A DNA stretch of 64,000 nt, taken from contig OX465581.1 of assembly GCA_950022655.1 (NCBI GenBank), forward strand, positions 26,879,300-26,943,299, read 5' to 3'. The position numbers and the translations under genes were made by a program. Within the stretch, counting starts at the first letter, position 1; the number at the start of each line of letters is the position of its first letter. The stretch comes from Alentia gelatinosa. Taxonomy: Eukaryota > Annelida > Polychaeta > Phyllodocida > Polynoidae. Positions 40,801 to 50,583 of the stretch are shown in pieces. The notes under the pieces were generated by a model. The model was not told where the DNA came from and searched no databases. It saw only the letters and a list, made by a program, of their open reading frames with translations.

Positions 40801-42692
40801 TGTCTGCTACCCCGTTCGTTCCCTCCCCATTTACCCTCCTCTGGGTCGGGCGTATGCGAGCAGGTCTATACTGCAGGATGGTGGTCGGGGTCGGGGGGAT
40901 AGGCACGACCATTGCCCATTAGAAATTGTCATGACATAGTGTTCGTGCTCTCGGTTTTGAGTGGGGGCTGGAGTTGGGGGAGATCCACATGGGGACCTTT
41001 GGGAGGCCCATGGGAGATCAAGAGGCGATGGCCAAGACCGGTGGGATCCGAGAGGTCAGGGGTAGAGCACCTAAGGAGCAGACAGGATTGGCCTCGGCCA
41101 GAGGGGGATGTCAGCCCCACGGGGACACACGAGAAGGGCCCGTTGGTGCCTTTGTACACGCCTTGCGCCACCAAGGGAGATGGACCTAACGCACAGAGCA
41201 AAGGATGGGGTGGGATGGTAGTAGGCAGGGGTAGAGTGCAAGGGGAGGGGCTAGAGTCATGGGATGATAGAGGATGCAAAGAGGAGAAGGCAAGAGCCAC
41301 AGTACAGCGCCATGGATGCAGTTAAGCGTCCCTGTATTCCAATGGACGGTGCCACACATATGTCTGACTCCTCCCCCTTCCACTGGGCCAACTAGTATCC
41401 AACTCAGTGGGGGAAACTTTCAAATAGAGCACAAGGCCCATTTATACATGTTATCATATCGAGGTAGTGCATAGGAAAACGATGTTTTACTAATATTATG
41501 GGAAATGTATTAAGAAAGAGACAATAGCGATATTAAGTGATTACTCAAATAATGGATTTACTCATCAGTTTGTACAAAATGATAACCAGTCAACTTCAAA
41601 TCCAATATTCCATAATTAAGTAAATTTAGAAAACAAGCGTAGATCTATCTATGCGTTGTTTTCATGAAATATTGCCAGGACAAGCTCTGTCGAAGGCTTC
41701 TATTCTCCATAGTACAAATGCTATCTTTTTTCCTTGTCTGTTAGACCGTTTGTTAGGCAAGTAAAACATATATAACATGCTTAGATATGTAGCATTCGGT
41801 CTACTGATTCCAGGTGGCGCAGTCTATCCTCCCACCATACATTTTGATGCTTCCACCATGCAAGGCAGTTAGAGCGCCTATCACCATGGCACCAGAGCTG
41901 AGATTATCTCCGGTGTGGAGAGTACCTGACAAGTGTGTTCTAGGAAATAGCTGTAGTTCGGGAATGACTTGTTATACGTACAGGCGAATGTGTATGAGTG
42001 TTGGGGTTTCTTTCTCCTTTCTTAACTACTGTAGGGAAAAATGAATATTATTCTCGCGCAGTATGCTTGTCATATTTCATCTCATCGCCGGGATAGGGGC
42101 GCTGTAGCAAGTTAAATACAACTGGTATCATGTCTTCCTACAGTATAGATGCATTGTGTTTTGTGCAAATACAAAGCGGATAGCCGCTTTTCCAAACCAC
42201 GCAGTAAGCTTCCTAATTCTATCAAAATTCGATGTTGATTTATTAGTTTTTAATCAATTTGTATGTGAGAAAGACATGAATTTGAAACTCAACAATTCCA
42301 GAGCATTCTACAATAAAACGGGATGAATATCGTTATATCAAGTAACATGTCTAATGGGATGAAAATCCAAATTGCGAACAGCCTATTGTATAGCATATGT
42401 CCCAGTATTGCTGCCCTTGTCCTCTATCCCGCCATCCCTCTGCCACTCACCCACCCGCCCACCCTCAGGTTTCGGGTGAGATCCTCCTGTCGGGCGAGGA
42501 CAGCGTCGTCGTCGTTGGGTATTCCACCAGCTCGCCGAGGTCCAATCCGCACACATTGTGAACGTCTGAATCCCAGATAAAATAGTAACAGCTCGGAGGC
42601 GACCCCGGCCGCTAGCTTTCTATGCCGGCACAGCACACGGTCCTCCGAGACCGCACGCTCTCCCCGCCTCCCGAATTCCAGTCACAGATCGG

Positions 42693-42764
42693 CCGCCTGG
42701 TGGCACTACTGATCAATCGGGCCGAGTGCCCCACCGCCGGCTAGCGCGACCCCTGGTGGGGCTA
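42693..42764. promoter_or_regulatory. Two CTCF-like motifs in a CpG-rich intronic patch
   Basis: CCGCCTGGTGGCAC at 42693 and TAGCGCGACCCCTGGTGGGG from 42742 both approximate the CTCF core, in opposite orientations and within 75 bp. The surrounding 42420-42850 is CpG-rich, unlike the rest of the intron. Match by eye only. Confidence 0.22.
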
Positions 42765-43971
42765 GGCTGAACCAGCGTCGATGCTCAGGCGCAGGCGCAC
42801 TGTACGGTTCATCACGTGGCACGCACGCGCAGACGCAGTGAGGCCTCTCCTGTATGTCTGTCCGTTTCTCTCTCTCTCCCTCTCTCTCGCTGTCTGTACC
42901 AGACACACAAATCAGCTCTGCTTTCTAACATATAGTCTCACTACTGGTATTCTCTGTGACCTTTACCTTCATATGGATAGTGTACAAGGAGAAATCTCTT
43001 TTACCTCTCCGTTCGTTCTGAAAATATTTCTATAGATGGATAGTCAGAATGAGACACTTGCTTCAGAGGCTGTCCCCTAGGTATTTTTCTAACTATGTTG
43101 TGGTTGGGCTGGGCATGCCCATTCGGATATATTCCCCCTCCTTTGCGAGGACATTGCAAAACGGATCTTTCTACTGATATAAAGATTTCAACATCGCTTA
43201 CGAAGATGACAAGTTCTTTTGCCGTATATGTAATTAAGTTTATTTTTGTCGACGTATTTACATCTCAAATGAAAAAGTCCTTTCTTTGATTAAATCGCTT
43301 TCGGCTGGGAATTATACATAGGATTAAGGCGATGAAGTTTAAATTCTGTGAGGACTTCATGCGCAGATACAAATTACTTTTCACTGTTTTAATTCTTAAA
43401 AACCATGTGATTATTTGTAGATTTATTTGTGATTATTCAGAAAACAGCCTGGTTGATATTTATTCTGAAGCCGGGAAGTCGGGACTCTCTTCATGTTTTG
43501 CAGTCTGGTAATTCCGTTTTCGATACCATTTTGAGATGTGAAACAATAAGACCTAAAAAGACCATTTGGAAAACCGATATACGTATAGGCATGACTATCT
43601 TTGTCTCTTGTCATTTCCCACCCTTTTATTTACATAATGTGGTGTAACAAACTCTCACAAAACATTCCACGACATGCACATCATTTCCCCAAGGGAGGTC
43701 AGTTCCAGCTCAAATGGCTATGCATAGCATAAATACACGCGGTTCTTCGTCCGCTGCCCTCCCTCTCGTTCTATGACGTTTATGTCCCCTCATTGAAACC
43801 TGACAGGCCAATTTACGGCCTTGTTAACCGTTTGCCTATATCTATCAACCGGCCACACCTGACTCATGCATGTTTTCAAGTCATACAGAATGGAACTTTC
43901 TGATACCTGTAAGTTTAATATTTTCTTATATAAATATATATATATATATATATATACATATACAGTATATA

Positions 43972-44427
43972 CAGTAAAACCCCGCGTAAACGGTCATCCT
44001 TCGTTCCGAGCGAAAATGTCCGCTTACGCAGGGGTCTGCTTACGCAGGATGTGGGGATATGTAATCACTGTATTCAAGGCTTCTCTGGGTGAGGCGAGTC
44101 GTTGCCGACACACACGATGATACACGTGCCTACAGTCGAACCCTCCCCACCCCCCCCCCCCCCCCCCCACACACACACCAGAATATGGATTGATATCAAT
44201 GATCCCGAGTATTGTCGCCACATCGACCGGCCATATTTGATAGGGTGTCCATCTGAGGTGTCCACTTGTGCTGGGTTTGGGCTTTTCGTACCGAAATAAC
44301 TGGCCGCTTACAAGGAGTGTTCCAGGGTTAAAATAACCATCTCAGAGAGGAAAAGAATTCTTTTCCCAGCAAAAGTGACCGCGGGGTGTGACCTTACGTG
44401 GCGTGTCGGTTAGGCGGGGTTCTACTG
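43972..44427 (+). mobile_element. Tigger/pogo-like MITE
   Basis: The element is 456 bp, starts CAGTAAAACCCCGCGTAA and ends with the inverse TTAGGCGGGGTTCTACTG. It is flanked on both sides by TA, the target duplication of Tc1/mariner-type elements. The CAGTARAACCCCG terminus is typical of the pogo/Tigger group. There is no transposase, so it is non-autonomous. It contains a run of more than 20 C residues at about 44147-44169 and a local duplication of a CGCTTACGCAGG motif. Confidence 0.82.
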
Positions 44428-44872
44428 TATGTATGGGAGGAATACAGTGACAGTGTGTTCGTCTATAAATGTGACACTAGCGTCCCCAACGAATTAGGGT
44501 AATGACCGGTGGCTCTGCCACGGACAGGTGGGAAACCACAACCTCAGGTACGGTCCAATTCATATGTAAAGGTAAACATATATATATATATATAAACCGT
44601 TCTTTTTATCTCAATATAAATGTGGTTTCTGTATTGTATGCGGTGTTATTAAACTTGTATTAACCATTCATACCTCTACATCTTGTTAAAGGTTATTTAT
44701 ATCCAACCATCCCTTACGCTCGAGTTATTGTGAAGCGTTGCAGATACCTTACACCTATGCAGGATGGTGAAATTTCTATAACACACTATCTATACCAGTT
44801 ACATACATCGATGATATCACACAAGTCGACCTCTTCTCCCACCTCCTTCCAATTCACATAACCTCTACAAAC

Positions 44873-46101
44873 TAGGAGCTAATGATATTTCCATTTACAA
44901 TGGATGAGCGCGGTACTTCTAAAGGACAATAAACTCTCACATGATAATTCCAATTTTTCTGGGGTAGAGATCACCTTGTGCTGTATATCATTACCCTAAA
45001 CATTTTTTTTACAAGACTGTTTTAACACTGTTGCCAGACTTGTAAGACTGTTTTAAGACTGCTGCGAGATTGTTGTAAGACTGTTACAAGAGTGTTGTAA
45101 GAGTGTTGTAAAGCTGACACATGACTTTTGTAAGGCTGATTAAAGACTGTTGTAAGACTGTTGCAAGACTGTTGTAAGATTGTTATGAGACTTTACAAGA
45201 CTGTCACAAACTGTTGTAAGATTGTTGCAAGACTGTTACAAACTGTTGTAGGACTGTTGCAAGACTGTTGTAAGATTGTTGTAAGTTTGATACAAGACTG
45301 TTGTCAGCCTGTTGTAAGACTGTTGTAAGGCTTATTTGAGAATTGTTTCATATCAGCCTTACAACTATCTTACAGCAGTCTTGTACCAGTCTTACGACAG
45401 CCTTGTATTACTCTTACAACAGTCTTGCAACTGTCTTGCAACAGTCTTGTATCAGCTTTACAACAGTCTTACAACAGTCTTACACAAATCTTACAACAGT
45501 CTTATAACAGTCTTACAAGTATTGTAGCAGCCTAACATGTCTTGTAACAGTCTTACAACAGTCTTGCAACAGTCATACAACAGTCTTGCAACAGTCTTGC
45601 AACTGTCTTGTATTGGCCTTACAACAGTCTTACAATAGTCTTGCAACAATCTTGCAACAGTCTGGCAACAGACTTGCATCAGTCTCACAACAGTCTCACA
45701 ACAGTCTTACAAGTCTTGTATCAGTCTTACAACAGTCTTGAATCAGCCTCTGGTCACTAAAAGCACAAGGGTTAATAACTGGTCAAACAGGTTTGCTGGC
45801 TCTGTGCCATGTAGGGAATATATCTGATTACGACACGCTCAAGTGTGCCCAATCATATGTGACACTTTGAATCCAATGTATTTAGGTGTGTCCCATCAGT
45901 TTTTAACTATTTTTAGGAAAAAAGTCAGTAGTGGGGCATGGGTATGGTCAGACTGGGATACTAGACCCCTGCTCATTTACCCCGGCCTTTATAGTTGGGA
46001 CATTGATAGCGAAGTGTTAGATTCTCTGCAGTAAGCTGAAAGCCTGTGTGAGCATTCTAACCTCTCTAGATGACGTATATGAGCGCGATTTCCCGCGCTC
46101 A
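44873..46101 (+). mobile_element. Helentron-like repeat, copy C, expanded by a palindromic minisatellite
   Basis: The left end, ACTAGGAGCTAATGATATTT followed by GGATGAGCGCG, resembles the start of copies A and B. The right end from about 45930 includes TATGGTCAGACTGGG, GCAGTAAGCTGAAAG and CTAACCTCTCTAGATGACGTA, and closes with a perfect hairpin at 46080-46101 (TGAGCGCG and CGCGCTCA around a 6-base loop). The middle, 45011-45745, is an 11 bp minisatellite. The right end is a confident match. The left end and the idea that this is one element are inferred from order, orientation and the fact that copy A also has its tandem repeat in the centre. Confidence 0.55.
45011..45745. repeat. Palindromic 11 bp minisatellite
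   Basis: The left arm (about 45011-45345) is made of degenerate AAGACTGTTGT / AAGACTGTTGC units. The right arm (about 45354-45745) is made of the reverse complement, ACAACAGTCTT / GCAACAGTCTT. Each arm has roughly 30 units, and the switch happens over about 20 bases near 45345-45360. The whole array could fold into one very long hairpin. The short ORFs that cross it are by-products of the repeat. Confidence 0.9.
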
Positions 46102-46499
46102 ATAATCACACATTTGTTTGCCAAATATGGGAATTCTGTTTGTTTGAAACATGCCATTATTCACTCACCACGTTGCAATGCTCGTCGAAGTAATGATGGC
46201 TGGGCAGATCTCATAGAGCTGCAGACACCTGACTCTGTATTATGCCTGTATCAAACCATTACACAAATAGACTGAGGGAATCATTCATACACAACCATAG
46301 AACTTGTGTATTCGTTTGTTCGCTTTCTATAGACCGATGCATATGTCGAGAGCTAGCTTATGTAAGTCCAAATCGCATGTGACAGAACAATGCTTTTGGT
46401 ACGGGTAGCGCGATTTCTCTCACGGGTGTTGTTCATACATCTAGAGAAACACATGGCGTATTTTCACTCTAGATAAAAGTTTACGCACACTGTCTCAGA

Positions 46500-46566
46500 T
46501 GAACGTGGAACATCAACCGACTTTGGCCCGGAACGGGGGTGTTCGCTTAAATGCGAGGTTTTACTG
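46500..46566 (+). mobile_element. Right-end fragment of a Tigger/pogo-like element
   Basis: The segment ends CGCTTAAATGCGAGGTTTTA then CTG, followed by TA. Its reverse complement starts CAGTAAAACCTCGCATTTAA, closely related to the terminus of the element at 43972. No matching left end is seen nearby. It sits about 75 bp from exon A, inside the downstream intron. Confidence 0.55.
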
Positions 46567-46642
46567 TACACACATACATACATAGCATGTACACACATAT
46601 AGAGAACCACTCCAAGAGGGAGACAAGTAAAGACCTCCTTAC

Positions 46643-46883
46643 CATCCTCGCTGGAGTAGCCAAGGTGCATCTTTGGCGGGTAGACGGCCTCGCCGACGGA
46701 GTTGATGGATAGAACATAGATGTCGTAAGGCTTGTAGATGGGCTGGTCGTCTACGATGAGCCGATTGACGTCAGCCTCCACCGTGACCTCCTTAAACTCA
46801 GGTTTGGTGCCTGCGAGGTCGTGACGTCGCCACTTGACCAGGTAGTAGAAGCCCGGAGCGTTATGTTCCTCCATTGGCACGAG
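46643..46883 (-). CDS. Nrg: Exon A: second half of FN3-2 of a neuroglian/L1-like protein
   Basis: This 241 nt exon encodes 80 residues plus one base. It starts in phase 0 after the acceptor ttcctctaatccag and ends in phase 1 at donor GTAAGG. The peptide begins LVPMEEHNAPGFYYLVKWRR, which matches the FN3-2 C-strand region of L1 family members (usually E-x-NGPG-x-x-Y-x-V-x-W). Near its middle is DDQPIYKPYDIYVLSIN, the F-strand tyrosine-corner region. It ends GYSSED, equivalent to the GYSGED family hallmark at the FN3-2/FN3-3 boundary. The final base joins the first two bases of exon B to make a valine codon. The preceding exon, which should hold the A and B strands and core Trp of FN3-2, was not found in the 17 kb upstream. 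The region is extracellular. The reading frame runs open on both sides, so the exon limits rest on splice sites and family alignment. Confidence 0.94.
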
Positions 46884-47742
46884 CTGGATTAGAGGAAATA
46901 TGCTTGTGTTATAAGCTGACGCTAAAAGGAAACATGTCTTCAATTTAAGGAGTGCGATCCGCCAGTATAGAATGTAAATTACCGAGGCTTCCTCTTTCAC
47001 TATTGCACAGAAATTATATCAAACAAAGCTTTGAAACCGTGAACATAACTTACACATAATTCTTGGCATAGAAATCTCGTTAACACTATAATCAAATCAA
47101 TGATATACAGTGCGAAAGAACCCACATTAAGAACATGAATTCGAAATGTGAGAATCAAAAATTGACTAATTCAATAGAGGGAGACAAAATTAAGTTTGCA
47201 AATTCCTCCAAAGAAATCTCCTTTGGAAGGGAATTGCAAACTACCATCTTAATAGAGCGCACATCAATGTGCATCTCTTTTGTTTGGGAGGAAGACGAGG
47301 AATAACATAGCAAACCAGGCTGTGGCATTGTAGCCACATAAACAGTAACAAGCACGCATTGCGAATGCTGCGGTATCAAACACAAAAATAAGATTAAGTT
47401 TGAGTACTTGAAGTACGCACACGTACAATGAGTAAATTGTGACTCTTATTTCAATTCCTTAATATATATCTGTCGCCATCAATAAGAGTTTCGACTCTAA
47501 CTGGGTCCCATCATGTGATTAATCGTGAACCCGATCCCTTTGTCAACAACCTGAATACCTAGGGGCTCGTGGGCTAAATTGGAACCCACGGTTTGCATAC
47601 AAATGTGTGTTTTCGTCCTGTCTATTATACCAACCACAAAATGAAGCTAGGTATATATGACACCATACACCACACAACAACGTTTTACGTGTCTCTTCAG
47701 TCTTTTTACACTCCTATTTTAGATCTTTCTACACCTCCCTCA

Positions 47743-47971
47743 CTTATGCTGGGGACACACCAAACAAGTAACGGCGGCGATCTCCAGAATCGCTAACAAA
47801 GATTTGCGTGTATGCGCGATATTATTGCAGAGTAATATCTCCCACCAATTATTTAGTATCTCTGACGCAATAATCAGGTGAAATGTGAAATAATAGTTCA
47901 TATATACACCATTTTGTGTTGGCGATTCCGGAAATCGCCGCGTTACTCGCTTGATGTGTCTCCAGCATAAG
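47743..47971. mobile_element. MITE, GCTGGGGACACACC family, first copy
   Basis: The ends CTTATGCTGGGGACACACCA and the inverse GATGTGTCTCCAGCATAAG are inverted repeats that continue inward through AAGTAAC...GGCGAT. Element length is about 229 bp. Possible target remnants are TTA on the left and TAA on the right, which would suit a PIF/Harbinger-type TWA site but do not match exactly. There is no coding sequence. Confidence 0.7.
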
Positions 47972-47989
47972 ACACTCCCCTTTTTGCTT

Positions 47990-48201
47990 AAACCGGAGGC
48001 GAGAGGGGCAGCGATTTCCGGAATCGCCAGCACGAAATGATATGTATGTGAGTTATTATTTCATATTTCACCTGATTATTGCTTTGAAGATGCTAAATTA
48101 CCGGTTAGAGATATTACTATGAAATAATATCGCACATACATGCAAATTTCTGTTGGCGATTCTAGGGATCGCTATAGTTACTAGCTTGGTGTGACCCCAG
48201 C
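47990..48201. mobile_element. MITE, same family, second copy head-to-head
   Basis: Its right end, reverse complemented, reads GCTGGGGTCACACCAAGCTA and then matches the left arm of the neighbouring copy for about 75 bp. Its left part, GCGATTTCCGGAATCGCCAG, is the inverse of the right arm of the first copy. The two copies therefore form a larger palindrome spanning 47743-48201. The outermost left end is degraded. Confidence 0.68.
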
Positions 48202-48274
48202 TTCACGTACACAATATCTCTACTACCTCACTCGCCCAATCACTAAGACACATATATATATATATCCCATTCAA

Positions 48275-48395
48275 CCCCTCCCTCCCTGCGTCCCTCCCTG
48301 CCTCCCTGCCTGCCTCCCTGCCTGCCTCCTTCCTCCCTGCCTCCCTTCCTGCCTCCCTCCCTGCCTCCCTCCCTGCCTCCGTCCGTCCGTCTCTC
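48275..48395. repeat. (CCTCCCTGCCTG)n pyrimidine-rich repeat
   Basis: A strand-asymmetric array of CCTCCCTG and CCTGCCTG units, purely pyrimidine apart from regular G residues, preceded by a short TA run. Open frames across it on both strands are artefacts. Confidence 0.9.
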
Positions 48396-50301
48396 ACTCA
48401 CTCATTTGCCCGTTCCTCACTGATTCCGCCTCACATGCCCCTCTACTCTCTCCCTCATTCACTCTCTTACTTGCACACTAAATCGTTCATTTACTCAATA
48501 ACTAACGGTCATTTACACTAACTCTCTCACTCCTTAACTCACCAATTCATTGTTATTCATACTCTCGCCCAATGCTGAACAATGTATGGAAATACCATGC
48601 AGAGTACCAGATGCCCGATGCCAACTGCTCAATTCCCCGAGTCACCCACACATAAATGGTTGGCTCTAAATTCCTCCTTCTGCTTTTGTCGGAGGTGGTC
48701 TATCTACCTACCCAATTACAGACATAACTACTTTCATCAATAACATATATCTATACATGGAAATACATGTTCCGACATTTCTTTAGTTCACTAGATACAA
48801 AACAAGTAAAATCAGTCGATTTTAAAACGTTCTCTGATATTGACGAGACCAGGGTATATCAATCCATAAATAATAGCCAGTACCTAAGACTCTGTGTCAA
48901 GACAAAGTAAGACAATGATCAAAATAACCGTAGCGAACGGATCTTCCCCTGTGGTTAGAAAATAAAGCCTTAACACAGTTGCTTATAATCATTGTACTTT
49001 GTGTGCAAAAGCAGAGGCGACGCGACTATTGCTACAAACACCTTTAGATATCCTTGACACACTAACTTCGGTACATCAGAAGGGTACGGTAAGTGCTATG
49101 AACAGAAACATGCCCATTGAGGGATGAAAGGCCGTGTGATGTGGTATTAAAGGGACCTGCTGTGCGATTCATAGATACGCGTAGGGAGGAGTAGGTCGTG
49201 TGCCACAGTTATAAAACTACCTGTCTGTCACGTCGCTCTGTTGAAGTATGGCACCCTCAATAGAACAAAGAGGACTGTTCTATCAGGGAATACCTTGCCA
49301 ATGATGTGGTGGGTGGATGAAAGAATTATATCGTAAATGCGTATGTCTTTGTTACCGTTTATAAGAATAACGTTTCACAAGTGACCTAAATTACTCTATA
49401 GACTAAATGTATCCTTAAAGATATATCTCATTAAAGCTATTGTGCATATCAAGTTAGACTTACGGTACAATACGTTAAGGATTAGCCAAATTTATACCGA
49501 CAAGAAGCGAGGCTGTCGAGAGTCAAGTGAGTGCAGAGAATGAAAATGCACTTCATTTGTGCCAGCAGGTTTACTAACCTTTAGCACAAGCCACGAAGGT
49601 GAAAGCCTACTGTGAACGATTCAGGCGGTAAGTTTGGTAAATACTTTGACAAGCTGATGCACAATGACCTCCGCCAAATCTCCCTACCGACGACCTTTGC
49701 CGACAGAGGTCCTGAGCGACCCGGAAAAGGTGAGCTGCTCTGCATTGGTCATGGAGCGTTCAACGCTGGGGCTTTTCTGGCCTCTAAAGGTCACAGATAA
49801 GGCCAGGTCGTTTGTCTGTGTGTCTGTAGCAAGGCCAGGTTAAATACAGGTACTCGGGATAGACTAGGTAAGGCTGGTACTAAGACCAACTCTAGTGATA
49901 ACCAACTCAAGACTGTGGTGGACAGCTTGGTAGAACTCACTTCTTACAAGCAGCTCTATCATATCCATGATTACCATATCAGTGTACATTGGATATTTAA
50001 AGATTACTTTCATAGGGCCAAACAATTTAGTGTGATAATAACTTTGAATCTTTAATCTATACCAAGCAGCAAAGACGCACATTCAAGTAAATGTGGCGGC
50101 GTATACACATGCACACACATGTAAATATGTATATATATATATATACTATTGTAATCCTCTGATAGAAAAGATTTGACAGGATAGAATTTCTCTTTGTCTT
50201 TCAAACCGATTTTAGAGGTTATGTCACGAGAAATCAAATATTTTGTATGATGGCATGATGGCCATGATGACTGAGACTAGAATCGCAAACACTGCTATTT
50301 A

Positions 50302-50583
50302 GGCCTGGCGTCCACCTACTACGATAGAAATTTAGACCTACCGATATGGCACCGATACAAAAAGCAAATATCGGAGACATATCGGGAAGGTGCAAAATCG
50401 TAGACATATGTCTAGACATGCCAACCCACCACGCATTGTATGGAGTTTTTAACGGTATCTAAACGCAGAAACGTGGTCAACTGCCCCGATATTAGGGGAC
50501 CTTCCGACATGATTTTCATTTTGTATCGGGAGGTGCATCATAGACCATATCGGTGCCATATCGTAGTAGGTGGACGCCGGGCC
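50302..50583. mobile_element. MITE with TTA duplication (PIF/Harbinger-like)
   Basis: The 282 bp element begins GGCCTGGCGTCCACCTACTA and ends with the inverse TAGTAGGTGGACGCCGGGCC. Both ends are flanked directly by TTA (50299-50301 and 50584-50586). The arms continue to pair through CGATATGGCACCGATA. A 3 bp TWA duplication with GG...CC ends is characteristic of PIF/Harbinger elements. There is no transposase. Confidence 0.83.

Noticed and set aside
40912..41325. Overlapping 137- and 123-codon frames on opposite strands
   Set aside because: They are low-complexity GC-rich frames without motif, splice context or similarity I recognise.
44024..44299. Pro- or Gly-rich frames near 44150
   Set aside because: They are produced by the poly-C run inside the Tigger-like MITE.
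45011..45745. CRISPR-like array of short repeats
   Set aside because: Units are contiguous 11-mers without unique spacers, they invert halfway, and the genome is eukaryotic.
48203..48481. Cys/Pro-rich and Arg/Gly/Glu-rich frames
   Set aside because: Both are read-outs of the CCTCCCTGCCTG repeat.
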